Origin: Lachnotalea sp041821265
GTDB lineage: Bacteria > Bacillota > Clostridia > Lachnospirales > Lachnospiraceae
NCBI GenBank assembly: GCA_041821265.1
Contig: JBGUEQ010000004.1
Location: 62,001 to 126,000 of the forward strand
DNA length: 64,000 bases
Direction: 5' to 3'
Numbering within the stretch: the first letter of the stretch is position 1; every line of letters begins with the position of its first letter. The position numbers were made by a program, and so were the translations under genes. Of this stretch, positions 37,420 through 46,835 are shown in pieces. The notes beneath the pieces were generated by a model. The model saw only the letters and a program-made list of their open reading frames with translations, was not told the origin of the DNA and made no database searches.

Positions 37420-39221
37420 TTATTAATATAAGACAATTCTAGCCAGGTTTCATTAATTCCACCTGTTGCTATACTTGCGTTTTCGTAAAGTTCCTTCGTT
37501 AATTCATAATAGTTCTTAGTGGCTTTTGCATTGGTCGCCGTTTTATCTGCTGCCACTTGTACTTCTTTTGTTTTGATATTTATCTCTGTAGCTTTATTAG
37601 TTGCTAATAAAGCCTGGTTCGTTGCCGTAGTTGCTGCTATTTCAGCTTTTTCTTGGGCTGTTACCGTTTCCGCTTGTGCTGCTTGTGTTGCTTCCTTCGC
37701 TATAACCGCTTCTGCTCTAGCCGTATCTGCCGCCTCAGCCTGGTTATTCGCTGCTGTTGCATACTCACTAGCTGCTGTAGCTTGTGTTTGCGCTCTGTCC
37801 GCTTCTCCTGTTGCTAAATTAGCCTGGCTTGCCGCCTGTGTTGCATATTCCCCAGCGGCTACCTTTTCAGCTACTGCCGCTTCTGCTGCCGCTGTCGCTA
37901 ATTTCACCTGGTTAGAAGCATCTGTAACCTTACTAGCTGCTTCTATAGCTTTATTTGCGGCTATCTCCGCCTGGCTCTTTGCGGCTGCTGTCTGGTTTGT
38001 CGCTGTTATGGCAGCCCCAGAAGCTGTAGTAGCTGCTGCTTGTGCTGCCACTTCTGACTTTATCGCTTGCGTAGCTGCTTCTGCTGCTATTTGCTTTGCT
38101 GCTAATACCTGTGTAACCGTTCCTTCTATAGCTGCTGTTGCTTGCTGTATATTGCTTGTCGTCTTGTCAAAATAAGATTGTAAGAAGTTACCTAATTCTA
38201 CTTCTTCGTTCTGCTTTGTTATACAATTCCATTTGATTCTTATACAACGTGCCTTTACATCTATTTTTATTTTCTTATGTCTGCATGTTATTGTGTCGCC
38301 TATTTCTACTGTTTCCAGCTGCTTATATTTCCTATATTCTTCCGTTTCCGAAAGTTCTATAAGATTCACTACATAATTAACCTTAGGCGCATCTATTCCC
38401 AATTCAAATTGGTTGTTACAAGCTTCTACCAACGCCGCCCGAAGCGTCGTTATATCTGTGTAACCTTCTTCGCCTTCGTTGCAATCTTCCTGTAGTTTTA
38501 TTTCGCCAAATTCAACAACGCCAGTTCTTACCTTTTCGTATTCTCTTATGTTGGGAGAATCTACCCAGGGACTGCTACCAGCTAATATATAGCCGTTATA
38601 AGCTACTGGTATAATCCTTGTAAGAACTTCTTCTATGCTACTATCTTCCTGGATTCCGTCTAAGTTATGCCCGAACTCTGCCCTTACGCCTTTGTCGCTT
38701 CCCAGTTCCCGCATTATATACACATCATAATTATTATAAAGTCGTTCTCCGCCCCAGCGATTAATAAAGCTATTGTCGTCGTCCCCAGCGATTGCCGCTA
38801 CTACATTCATTCTTACATAATAGGCGGTATTAACTGTCGTTATGTCACTGTGCGCTGTGTATCCAGTTCCAGCTAATATAATTTCTAATGCTTCCTTACC
38901 GTTCTTTCCTATAGGTCTCGCATCTAGCAATACGTTTGTAAGGTTATCAAAAAATATGTGCCTTGCATAAACTGTTATGCTATCTTCTTCCTTTACTCTG
39001 TCGTATATCCTAAATAGTTGCTTTTCAGAATATGGAGTAGGACACGCTATCACATTATCATTCTGTAAATATTCCCAGCGTCCCATATCGTCGTATTCGT
39101 GGCTTAATTCTATCTGACAGATTCCATTAAGTTCTATTTCAAAGATACAACTTAAGGGCGCTAATGTTATATCTCCATTCCACTCATAATTACTATTACC
39201 GCTTTTATATACCTGTATCAT
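37401..39221 (-). CDS. Tail-associated (Tal) minor structural protein with long coiled coil
   Basis: A 606-residue protein. Residues 1-350 match the phage minor structural protein / prophage tail endopeptidase N-terminal domain, which forms the gp27-like hub at the tail tip (CPTPYSEKQLFRIYDR, VGDTITC-like IGDTITCRHKKI). Residues 355-580 form an Ala-rich heptad coil. It ends with ETWLELSYINNCYLSK. No clear peptidase catalytic site was seen. It overlaps Dit by 4 bases. Confidence 0.85.
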   Translation of the reverse strand: MIQVYKSGNSNYEWNGDITLAPLSCIFEIELNGICQIELSHEYDDMGRWEYLQNDNVIACPTPYSEKQLFRIYDRVKEEDSITVYARHIFFDNLTNVLLDARPIGKNGKEALEIILAGTGYTAHSDITTVNTAYYVRMNVVAAIAGDDDNSFINRWGGERLYNNYDVYIMRELGSDKGVRAEFGHNLDGIQEDSSIEEVLTRIIPVAYNGYILAGSSPWVDSPNIREYEKVRTGVVEFGEIKLQEDCNEGEEGYTDITTLRAALVEACNNQFELGIDAPKVNYVVNLIELSETEEYRKYKQLETVEIGDTITCRHKKIKIDVKARCIRIKWNCITKQNEEVELGNFLQSYFDKTTSNIQQATAAIEGTVTQVLAAKQIAAEAATQAIKSEVAAQAAATTASGAAITATNQTAAAKSQAEIAANKAIEAASKVTDASNQVKLATAAAEAAVAEKVAAGEYATQAASQANLATGEADRAQTQATAASEYATAANNQAEAADTARAEAVIAKEATQAAQAETVTAQEKAEIAATTATNQALLATNKATEINIKTKEVQVAADKTATNAKATKNYYELTKELYENASIATGGINETWLELSYINNCYLSK

Positions 39222-39928
39222 AATTCCCGCCAGTTCGGTATTAGTGTTACTGTAAATCCTTCTGTGAATATAAAGCTATTGTCGCCCTCTAACAAGTACA
39301 GGCTTTCATATTCACCATTTAATGCCGCGTTATTAAGTGTTCCTTCGGTTGTATAACATATACTTAGCTTTGTATCTATGAACAATGTATCCTTTACGGA
39401 AGCTTTAACCGTATTTCCATTTACTTCTAGCGTTACTATTCCGCTACCTTCTATAACATATATAGGCTGCGTTTCTGCATATGGATTATATAATCTTTCG
39501 TTTAACTTCTTTTCTTCCTGTCCGTCAATCCTAAACATATAAGCTTCGCAAGTGAACGCTATTGTAAATTCTCCCTTTCTTCTTGCGCTTCTTTCGGTAT
39601 CGCTCATAATAACCTTTTTGACAGTATAGTAATACTCGGGATCGTCGCTTAAAATTAATCTACTATCTTCTTTGCAATATAACCACTTTTTGACTTTCCT
39701 AAGTTCTTCCGCCCAGGTATTCGGATTCTTTGAAACAAAGTTAAACTTTATATTTATTTCAATATCCTTATAGGTCTTTTTATCTTTGTGTAATTCTCCG
39801 TCCCTACCTTCAACCTTTATTACTTCGTATTCTCTTTCTGGTGTAGGAATTGTAGGGCGACTTACTAAGCTTAGCCCTACATCTTTACAAGATTGTCCGT
39901 TAAACCATATATGGAAATTGCTCCGCAT
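39218..39928 (-). CDS. Distal tail protein (Dit)
   Basis: A 236-residue protein with the Sipho_tail family N-terminus (F-x-G-x-S-C-K-D, REYEVIKVEGRDGEL) and a C-terminal galectin-like beta domain. Dit forms the hexameric ring linking tail tube and tip. It lies between tape measure and Tal and overlaps each by one to four bases, the standard siphophage order. Confidence 0.85.
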   Translation of the reverse strand: MRSNFHIWFNGQSCKDVGLSLVSRPTIPTPEREYEVIKVEGRDGELHKDKKTYKDIEINIKFNFVSKNPNTWAEELRKVKKWLYCKEDSRLILSDDPEYYYTVKKVIMSDTERSARRKGEFTIAFTCEAYMFRIDGQEEKKLNERLYNPYAETQPIYVIEGSGIVTLEVNGNTVKASVKDTLFIDTKLSICYTTEGTLNNAALNGEYESLYLLEGDNSFIFTEGFTVTLIPNWREL

Positions 39929-42900
39929 TATGCCGCCCCCTTACATTTATCTTTATTATTCTGGTCTTTTGTGATTCCCTTAACTACTTCCTTCTTAACT
40001 TCTTGTGCTATTACTTTCTTGTCTAAGGTTGTAGTATTTGTTGTGTATACAATAACTGTTACATTTGAATTATCTGTAATTTTCTGCGTATTTACCGTCT
40101 TGTCTAACGAAACTATCTTAGCTGTTTGTTTCACTGCTGCTACTGGATTAATGTCTGCTACTACCTTTGTTGTTAATCCGTTTAAGCTGTCTTTCATTTC
40201 GTCGTTTACGTTATCCATTTCATTCGTAAAACCAACGCTTACACCTTCTGCCATATAACGACCTACTTGGTCTCTGAATACTCTTGAAGGTGAATGGATA
40301 CCTAGCGTCGACTTAACTCCGTCTACAATTCCAGAAAAGAAGCTTTTAACATTTGAAGTGAAGGTATCTTTTGCGTTACAAATTCCTTGCCATACTCCAT
40401 TGACAATATTCTTACCTATTTCTACCATTTTTCCAGGTAATCCACTTATTCCATTTACTACAGCCGACACCAGGCTAGACGCTGCCGACGTTCCTTTTTT
40501 TGCTAAATTTGTTCCCCAGGTTGCCACTTGACTTATTGCATCCTGTATCGCATTTTTTACTTTGTTTGGCATTTGTGAAAGTGTGGTAAACACATTACTT
40601 ATTAATGACGTTGCAGCGGACGCGGCATTAGCTTTCATATTCTCGCCCCAGGTATAGACATTTGTTACCGCTTGTACTATTGCGTTCCAGATTTTACTAG
40701 GAAGTTCTGACATAAAAGTTATAACATTTGTTACTAAGTTTGTTACACCAGTTACAGCCGTAATTCTCATGTTATTAACCCATGTTGCTACATTGGTAAT
40801 CGCTGCTACTATTGCGTTCCATATTTTACCTGGTAACTCTTTCATAAACGTTATAATTTGTTTAATAAACGCTGGTATTTCAACCGTTACCCAATTATAT
40901 AAATCAATGCCCCATTGTATTATTTTTCCTAGTGCCAATCCGATAATATAACCCATTTTGTAAGGTAATTCTTGAAAGAACAAAACAACATTTGTAATAA
41001 GGTTTGTTACTCCCTCTACTGCTGCCGCTTTCATATCTTCGCCCCAGGTAATAATATTATCTACTGCACCTAGTATCGCGTTCCATATCTTTCCTGGTAA
41101 TTCTCTGAAAAATGTTACTACATTTCCGAAGCCTGTCTTAATATTTGTTACTAAATTATCTACTGTATTTCTAAAGCCTTCGCAATTATCATATAGCAAT
41201 TTAAAAGCCCCAGCGAACGGATTTACCAATAAAAGAAGTAATCCTTGCCAGTTTGATTTAACAAAATTAATAACTGAATTTAAAGCGTTTGGTATTGTTT
41301 GTGTAAAGAAAGTTACAATTGAACCTACCACTTTTCCTATTGTTTCTTTAACACCATTCCAGACCTTAGTTACCGCTGTCCTTGCGTTCTCATTAGTTGC
41401 AACAAATGTTATTATTCCAGCCACTAATATAGCCACCAACGTAGCTACAAATATGATTGGATTTGCCGCCATTGTCAAATTAACTAGCTTCTGTATTATA
41501 TTAAATGCTACTTCTGCCGCTGTTAATCCTTTTACTGCGCTTACAACTGTACCAATTAACGCTGCCACCTTAAATACTGCGAACCCAGCTCCTATTGATA
41601 ACAAAATACTATAAATTGTATTTCCGTTATCCATCACCCAGCCTAAGCCTTCGATAACTTTAGGAAGAACCGTAACTATAATTTCACTTGCCTTTTCTAC
41701 AAGGTTTCCAAAGCCTTCCGCTATTTTATCCATAGCACCGCTTAATGTTCCATCGCTTAGATCGCTTGATAGTGTACCTATTGTAGCTATCACATTTTCT
41801 GCTGCATTACTTAGTGGTTCTTTGAACTTCTCATAGGCTGCAATTCCTACACCTTCCAGGCTGCTTTTAATGATTGTAAATTTTCCCTTTAGGTTGTCAT
41901 TCATCGTTGCGGCCATATCTGCCGCTGCTCCGTCTGCGCTACCTATATATCCGCTTAATTCGTCAAATCGTTCACCGCTATTTGCGAGTAACGCATTTAC
42001 ACTTTTTAGGTCTGTTTTATTGAATATCTCGTTAAGTGCTTCGGTCTGTTCACCCGCTGTCATATCTCCAAGGATTCCGTTTAGGTCGTTAAATGTTTCG
42101 TTTAACGGTCTCATGTTCCCCTCTGCGTCGAATACTTCTATGCCTAAGTCTTTCATTTTTGCTTTTGCTGTATCCGTTGGTGCTGTTAGGGACAAAATAA
42201 CATTTCTAAGTGCTGTACCGCCTTCTGCTCCTTTTACTCCGTTATCTGCAAATATTCCTAATACTGTGTTCATTTCATCAACGCCGCCAGATAATGACTT
42301 AGCTGTACCACCAACTGTAAGTATTGCTTCACCTAACTGGCTGACACTTGTGTTACTCTTTTGTGAAGTCTTCGCCATTTTGTCTACGAAGCTTTCAGTA
42401 CTCCCCGCCATGTCGCCTAATGCGCTCATAGAATCTGTTACCATATCAGAAGCTGTAGCTAAATCCATTCCGCCAGCTGCCGCCAGGTTTAATACTGTTG
42501 GTAATGTTTCTACGGACTTATCCGCATCATATCCCGCTAAGGCTAGATAGTTTAAGGCTTCTGCGGCTTCTGTTGCACTAAACTGTGTAGTGCTTCCAGC
42601 GTCCTTCGCCGCCTGTTCTAACTTATCATATTCTTCACTACCTTTTGCAATTTCTTCTGTAGTTATTCCCATAGTTGCTGCTACTTGTGACATTCCACTT
42701 TCAAAGTCCATGCCTACGCCTATGGCTGCTGCTGCTAAGTCCTTGACTGTCTTTGCTAATGCCTTTACCCCGCTTATGATAACGTCCGATATAAGATTAG
42801 CCTTTATTATATCTCCCAGGCTAAGTGTTTTCTTGCCTGTTCCGTCCATGTCTTCGCCAGCTGTTTGTATTTCATGCCCGAAGACAGTCCATTTCTTTTC

Positions 42901-43428
42901 CGCATTTTCTAATTCTTCTTCTGTATTTCTTAATTCAGTTTGGTTTTGTACTAAAGCTGCCTGGTTCTCATTTACCTTTATCGTGTTTTTGGCTATTGCT
43001 TCTTCTTGACTTTTTACCGCTTTTTCTGCCTTAGCATGTGTTTCTCTCGTTTCGTCTAACTGTGCCTTTAATTTCTTACTTTCTTCGCTATCTTTTCCAG
43101 TCGCCTTAACGCTTTCCTTATAGGCTTCGCTTAATTCTACAATTTTGTCCTTTAGCTTTTGCTCCTTATCTTGTAAGTCTGTAAGCTTCTGCTTTTGGTC
43201 TGTAATATGTGTAGTCTGTAGTTTTATAGCGTCACTCTGTAGATTTATTTTAGCTGTTAATTCTGTTTGCTTCGCCTTAAGTAAATCCGCCTGGCTTCCC
43301 AATGCTTTCGCTTGTGCAGCGTTTACCTTATATTCACTTGTAACAAGCTTCATCTGGGTAAGCATTGACTTCATTTGACTGTTAAATTCGCTTGTGTTAG
43401 CACCAACTCGTAGACTAGCACCAGCCAT
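39928..43428 (-). CDS. Tape measure protein
   Basis: A 1166-residue protein setting tail length. Residues 20-190 are coiled coil, 230-560 the TP901-type tape measure core (DFESGMSQVAATMGI, GTALRNVILSLTAPTD), 620-730 hydrophobic segments, and 770-1060 contain about five degenerate repeats of some 55 residues each starting ELPGKIWNAI. The end, DGVKSTLGIHSPSRVF, is typical. A tail of roughly 170-180 nm would follow from the usual 1.5 Angstrom per residue rule; that is an inference. Confidence 0.93.
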   Translation of the reverse strand: MAGASLRVGANTSEFNSQMKSMLTQMKLVTSEYKVNAAQAKALGSQADLLKAKQTELTAKINLQSDAIKLQTTHITDQKQKLTDLQDKEQKLKDKIVELSEAYKESVKATGKDSEESKKLKAQLDETRETHAKAEKAVKSQEEAIAKNTIKVNENQAALVQNQTELRNTEEELENAEKKWTVFGHEIQTAGEDMDGTGKKTLSLGDIIKANLISDVIISGVKALAKTVKDLAAAAIGVGMDFESGMSQVAATMGITTEEIAKGSEEYDKLEQAAKDAGSTTQFSATEAAEALNYLALAGYDADKSVETLPTVLNLAAAGGMDLATASDMVTDSMSALGDMAGSTESFVDKMAKTSQKSNTSVSQLGEAILTVGGTAKSLSGGVDEMNTVLGIFADNGVKGAEGGTALRNVILSLTAPTDTAKAKMKDLGIEVFDAEGNMRPLNETFNDLNGILGDMTAGEQTEALNEIFNKTDLKSVNALLANSGERFDELSGYIGSADGAAADMAATMNDNLKGKFTIIKSSLEGVGIAAYEKFKEPLSNAAENVIATIGTLSSDLSDGTLSGAMDKIAEGFGNLVEKASEIIVTVLPKVIEGLGWVMDNGNTIYSILLSIGAGFAVFKVAALIGTVVSAVKGLTAAEVAFNIIQKLVNLTMAANPIIFVATLVAILVAGIITFVATNENARTAVTKVWNGVKETIGKVVGSIVTFFTQTIPNALNSVINFVKSNWQGLLLLLVNPFAGAFKLLYDNCEGFRNTVDNLVTNIKTGFGNVVTFFRELPGKIWNAILGAVDNIITWGEDMKAAAVEGVTNLITNVVLFFQELPYKMGYIIGLALGKIIQWGIDLYNWVTVEIPAFIKQIITFMKELPGKIWNAIVAAITNVATWVNNMRITAVTGVTNLVTNVITFMSELPSKIWNAIVQAVTNVYTWGENMKANAASAATSLISNVFTTLSQMPNKVKNAIQDAISQVATWGTNLAKKGTSAASSLVSAVVNGISGLPGKMVEIGKNIVNGVWQGICNAKDTFTSNVKSFFSGIVDGVKSTLGIHSPSRVFRDQVGRYMAEGVSVGFTNEMDNVNDEMKDSLNGLTTKVVADINPVAAVKQTAKIVSLDKTVNTQKITDNSNVTVIVYTTNTTTLDKKVIAQEVKKEVVKGITKDQNNKDKCKGAA

Positions 43429-43435
43429 TAATTAC

Positions 43436-43891
43436 TTACTCCTTCGGTCTTGTTTCTCTGTCATATTCGACTTGAAATACAACATAGTCTAGAAGGTCAC
43501 TTAAATCTGATTCTAAGCACTCTTTATAACTGTTACGCATATTCTTAATACATATCTGTAGCAAGTTATCTAATACCCGCTTATACGATTCCCAGGCATT
43601 TACCTGTTCGTTTTCTTCTATGTATCCATTTTCTTTGTCGTAATCATCAAATATACTGCTCTGGTCTTCTTCTACCTGTCCACCGTTTAGAATATCGCTC
43701 AATAGTCGTATCTTCTCATTTACAGATTCGTCAATGATTTGCGTAATAGCTTGAAAAGTTTGCATTATTTCTTGTACTTCTAGCTGCTCTATTTCTTCGT
43801 CCTCTATCCTGTCATTAAAAACTGTTCTAATCACCATTTGATAAAGGAATAATAAGTCGTTTTCTTCTTCGGTCTCGCTTATCAGTTCCAT
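43436..43891 (-). CDS. Tail assembly chaperone, second frame (G-T type)
   Basis: A 151-residue acidic protein between tape measure and the first tail chaperone. Its frame is -1 relative to the upstream gene and is open without a stop from the A9 slippery run at 43994-44002 through its own ATG. This is the classic arrangement by which the chaperone pair is made as a short form and a frameshift fusion. It may also be translated on its own from 43891. Confidence 0.8.
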   Translation of the reverse strand: MELISETEEENDLLFLYQMVIRTVFNDRIEDEEIEQLEVQEIMQTFQAITQIIDESVNEKIRLLSDILNGGQVEEDQSSIFDDYDKENGYIEENEQVNAWESYKRVLDNLLQICIKNMRNSYKECLESDLSDLLDYVVFQVEYDRETRPKE

Positions 43892-43974
43892 AAGTTCTGT
43901 ATATCTCCTGTAAGCATATGTTGTAACCCTGTAAAACCGCTTTAACTTTCCTTCACAACGAAGCGTTATATCTA

Positions 43975-44595
43975 TTACTTTCGTGAACTCAAATTTTTTT
44001 TTACGTCTTCTGCCTGTTCGCTTAATTTTTTAATAATATTTGCATTAATCATAGCAAACTTGAAGATAATTTCTGACACATCGTTAAGAGACTTGTTCGC
44101 TTCTTCCAAAGTGAATTGTTCATCATAAACTATTACAATAGCTTCTAACATTCTGTCTAAGTCTTCATCTGTGTAAGTCTGCTTTTCTGGCTTTACTGTT
44201 TCGTCGTAAACCTTTCTAAACTTACTATATTTCTTTCTTCCAATTTTTCCGCTTTCGTATGTAATCCCATTAATATTTATCTTGTTTGTATTAAGGTTTT
44301 TCGCCATATCTTCCGCTTGAATATTAAGTTTATTAAGTACTTCCGCATTGATAAGTGAAAAATTTAATAGAATATCTGGTACTTCGTCTAACGCTTCGTT
44401 CGCTTCATCAATAGAAAATTGATTTTCGTATACCGCTACGATAACGTCTAACATATTATCTAGGTCTTCATCTGTGAAAGTCTGTTTATCTTTGTCCTTA
44501 CCTAGAAGCCCTTCAAAAACTTCTCTAAACTTTCTATACTTTTCCCTGGTGATATTTCCGCTTTCATACTCTTTTTCATTAATGCATATTTTCAT
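43975..44595 (-). CDS. Tail assembly chaperone, first frame, internally duplicated
   Basis: A 206-residue protein made of two copies of one domain: residues 1-100 and 103-206 both read as (I-C/N-I-N, Y-E-S-G-x-I, R-K-x-F-R, T-x-E-D-L-D-x-M-L, F-x-x-E-E-A-N). Family members normally carry one copy. Near the end a run of nine A in codons GTA AAA AAA AAT forms a -1 slip site. The fusion would join about 199 residues of this protein with the 151 of the next plus about 34 in between. It lies between the major tail protein and tape measure. Confidence 0.85.
   Translation of the reverse strand: MKICINEKEYESGNITREKYRKFREVFEGLLGKDKDKQTFTDEDLDNMLDVIVAVYENQFSIDEANEALDEVPDILLNFSLINAEVLNKLNIQAEDMAKNLNTNKININGITYESGKIGRKKYSKFRKVYDETVKPEKQTYTDEDLDRMLEAIVIVYDEQFTLEEANKSLNDVSEIIFKFAMINANIIKKLSEQAEDVKKNLSSRK
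43994..44002 (-). promoter_or_regulatory. Programmed -1 frameshift site
   Basis: Nine consecutive A on the minus strand, near the 3' end of the first chaperone frame. After a one-base backward slip the reading continues as KFEFTKVIDITLRCEG and stays open to the stop of the second frame. The two frames differ by -1 (704 bases between starts). Confidence 0.75.
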
Positions 44596-44615
44596 TTTTA
44601 CAACTCCTTTTTAAC

Positions 44616-44642
44616 TTTGGGTGTCAGATTCTGACACCCAAA
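44616..44642. repeat. 27-bp palindrome, first copy of a repeated site
   Basis: Perfect 13-bp arms with a one-base centre around GGTGTCAGATTCTGACACC, in the gap between the major tail protein and tail chaperone genes. The same 19-base core (with two more shared bases on the left) recurs at 55126-55146 in the parB-like gene. There is no U-tract, so it is not a plain terminator. Confidence 0.8.
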
Positions 44643-44647
44643 TCCTA

Positions 44648-45301
44648 TTAGCCTTCTGTTACTGGGACTGGTACATATTCCTGTACTTCTCCGAACCAAC
44701 TTGCTATCGCTTCTGCTGCCGTAGTATCTGTTACTACTAAATTTGTTTCATCTACTACAAGGGCGAAAAGTTTCTTATTTTCTCCCTCTATTAAGTCTTC
44801 TTTCTTTCTTGCATAGAATGTGCCTTTAATTTTAATGGTCTGTACTGTCTTCTTGTCTTTTACAGTCTCATAACTGACGTCTGGTCTTTCAAATTTTCCA
44901 CAATAATACCATACAAATTCATATTTACCATTTCCCTGTTTTGCTCTAAATCCTAACGCTACTTCCTTCGCCTTATCACTTTCAGATTTTGCTAAAAATC
45001 CATATTTGTAAAGAGTATCAAATAGTAGCGCATAGTCACCAGGTGTCAATCTGTTTACCTCTACTTCTATTTCTGTCTTCTCATATGTTTCTACTGTATC
45101 TTCTACTTCGTCGTCGCTATAAGTATATTCAACTGTAAAAGTATCCTTAATTGTTGCTGCTAATGCCTTAGCTAATCTTACTGGTATTGCAGCCGAATAT
45201 ACGTCTTCGTCGTTTGTCTCAACTGCTGCTACACAAATATCTTTTAAGCCTACTAGGCGGCTTCTTTCAATGGTTTTTTCATTTTCTTTCACTTTTGCCA
45301 T
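44648..45301 (-). CDS. Major tail protein (phi13 type)
   Basis: A 217-residue protein with features of the phi13-family major tail protein: a GLKDICVA start, a central L-T-P-G-D-Y-A-L-L block, and GFRAKQGNGKYEFVWYYCGKF. It forms the tail tube. It is followed by the palindrome and then the chaperones, which matches the siphophage order. Confidence 0.85.
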   Translation of the reverse strand: MAKVKENEKTIERSRLVGLKDICVAAVETNDEDVYSAAIPVRLAKALAATIKDTFTVEYTYSDDEVEDTVETYEKTEIEVEVNRLTPGDYALLFDTLYKYGFLAKSESDKAKEVALGFRAKQGNGKYEFVWYYCGKFERPDVSYETVKDKKTVQTIKIKGTFYARKKEDLIEGENKKLFALVVDETNLVVTDTTAAEAIASWFGEVQEYVPVPVTEG

Positions 45302-45724
45302 TTATTCGTTATCTCCTTCCACTTTCAATAAATAATAAAATCTCATAGACTTGTGATAAAGACCTTTTTCGCTCTCGAATTGGTCATTACCAACAATATA
45401 GTTAAACCCAGCTTTCTTAAGAAGCTTCTTAACCTTTTTCTTTAGTTTATAAACGTCTTCCATACTCCACAAATCTACTTGTATGTAGTATTCTTCGTTT
45501 TCGTTGCTGTCGTCGCAAAAATCTGCGTCTTTATCTTCCATGTAGTAAAACGTAATATGTGTTTCGTTTATCTCCTGGTTATACCAGCCTTCTTCTACAT
45601 GTACCCCTGTAATTCCGATTATATCCGCCAGGTAAGCCGTTAAATCCAGGTCTTCCGCTTCTTTTTCTGATGCCACAACAATCTCTTTCATTTTCAATAA
45701 TTCTTCGTCACTTAGAACCGCCAT
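45302..45724 (-). CDS. Tail completion / tail terminator-like protein
   Basis: A 140-residue acidic protein encoded just before the major tail protein. Its size, its beta-alpha pattern and its place after the gp10-like gene suggest the tail terminator or tail completion component. Family match is by context and size only. Confidence 0.6.
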   Translation of the reverse strand: MAVLSDEELLKMKEIVVASEKEAEDLDLTAYLADIIGITGVHVEEGWYNQEINETHITFYYMEDKDADFCDDSNENEEYYIQVDLWSMEDVYKLKKKVKKLLKKAGFNYIVGNDQFESEKGLYHKSMRFYYLLKVEGDNE

Positions 45725-45726
45725 AA

Positions 45727-46179
45727 CTAGCCCCCCAACTTCTCTTGTAATACTTTTTGGTATTCCTCTTCTGCTATACTCTTAAGTGCTATGTATGTCG
45801 GTTTAGCTGCTTCTAACATAAATTCTTTAGGCTTGTGCATACTTGAACCCCATTCATGGAACTTCACATAGTAATAGGGTGATGTATCTGACTTTTCCCA
45901 GCCTATTACTTCTCCATAGTTTCCGCTTTGCGTACTTGGTTTTTTGGGTACGTTATCCGCGGCATGTTCCCCTGTTCTGCTACCCCTTCTACCGCTTTTA
46001 ATGGGATTGCTACTATATGCTTTTGCTCTCATTTCTTTTTTTGCTTCGTCTTGTCCTATTACGCCCGCTTTTTTGACTATATTTTTATTGATTTTTTTTA
46101 ACTCTGAATCCGTACAAAGTGTTTCTAACTCTTTTTGTATCTCATTCAATCCCCAAAATTCCGTACTTATAAAAGCCAT
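45727..46179 (-). CDS. HK97 gp10-like neck protein
   Basis: A 150-residue basic protein with the gp10-like layout: L-x-x-L-E near the start, K-x-A-x-V-I-x-x-x-A-K-x-E-M-R-x-K-A, and a C-terminal Y-x-x-x-x-E-W-G-S segment. It acts in joining head and tail. It touches its neighbours on both sides. Confidence 0.75.
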   Translation of the reverse strand: MAFISTEFWGLNEIQKELETLCTDSELKKINKNIVKKAGVIGQDEAKKEMRAKAYSSNPIKSGRRGSRTGEHAADNVPKKPSTQSGNYGEVIGWEKSDTSPYYYVKFHEWGSSMHKPKEFMLEAAKPTYIALKSIAEEEYQKVLQEKLGG

Positions 46180-46485
46180 TTATACTACTTCCTGTCCCTT
46201 TAGTACTATTTTGTTTTTCTTATAGTTCAAGTAATCTACATTAATAAGATTAAAGATACGTTCTCCCCACTTAATACGGTATTCCTTTGTATTCAACGCG
46301 TCCAACTTGTTACAAAATCGTGTTTCAAAGTTAATTACATTCTTCAAATCTACTTCCAAGGCGTTATATAACTCTTTTCCATAAAGGTTTTTTATATCGC
46401 ACCAGGGGCTATAATAGTCCGTCCATTCTTCCGAAGAGCGACCTTTTACTACTTCTTTTTTCCTTTTTTGAATGGTTAAGTACAT
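46180..46485 (-). CDS. Phage head-tail adaptor / head closure protein
   Basis: A 101-residue protein of the Phage_H_T_join size class with IKWGERIFNLINVDYLNYKKN near the end, where family members read R-I-x-x-V-x-D-x-x-x-x. It follows the gp6-like connector by overlap of one base. Confidence 0.7.
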   Translation of the reverse strand: MYLTIQKRKKEVVKGRSSEEWTDYYSPWCDIKNLYGKELYNALEVDLKNVINFETRFCNKLDALNTKEYRIKWGERIFNLINVDYLNYKKNKIVLKGQEVV

Positions 46486-46811
46486 TATTCCGCCCCCACA
46501 TTAGCCAACTTATCTAAAATAGTCCTGGTTATTTTGTCTTCCTTCGTGCTTCCTGGTATCTCTGTTCCTCTTTCGTCGTACATATCTTTGATAATTTTCT
46601 TCTGTAGAAGGATTGCTATTCTTTGTCCTTTTTTATAATCTTCTTCGCTTTCATAATTTGACTTATCCTTATATGCTGTTCCTACACAACTATCTATATA
46701 GGCTTCTGCTGTTAATATAAGGTCGTCAATTTGGTCGTCGTCTTCATCAAACCCAACACGTAAATACTCTTTCGCATCTTTTAAAGTAATTGTGGTCGTT
46801 TCATCTGCCAT
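46485..46811 (-). CDS. Phage head-tail connector (gp6-like)
   Basis: A 108-residue protein with L-x-D-A-K-E-Y-L-R-V then D-D-D-x-I-x-x-L-I-x-x-A-E-x-Y-I, the hallmark of HK97 gp6/SPP1 gp15-type connectors. It forms the ring below the portal. Confidence 0.8.
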   Translation of the reverse strand: MADETTTITLKDAKEYLRVGFDEDDDQIDDLILTAEAYIDSCVGTAYKDKSNYESEEDYKKGQRIAILLQKKIIKDMYDERGTEIPGSTKEDKITRTILDKLANVGAE

Positions 46812-46835
46812 TATGCCACCCCTTCCAGGTAGTTA

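Noticed and set aside
37519..38175. Long plus-strand Ala/Ser-rich frame
   Set aside because: Shadow of the Ala-rich coil of the Tal gene; no ribosome binding site.
41870..42550. Plus-strand frame inside the tape measure gene
   Set aside because: Composition is that of an antisense shadow and it has no start signal.
43994..44002. A9 run as a sequencing error that splits one gene
   Set aside because: The first frame ends with a normal stop, the second has its own ATG, and the -1 layout matches the known chaperone pairs. Error remains possible but less likely.
44616..44642. Palindrome as a terminator of the tail genes
   Set aside because: No U-tract on either strand, and the same core occurs inside a coding region.
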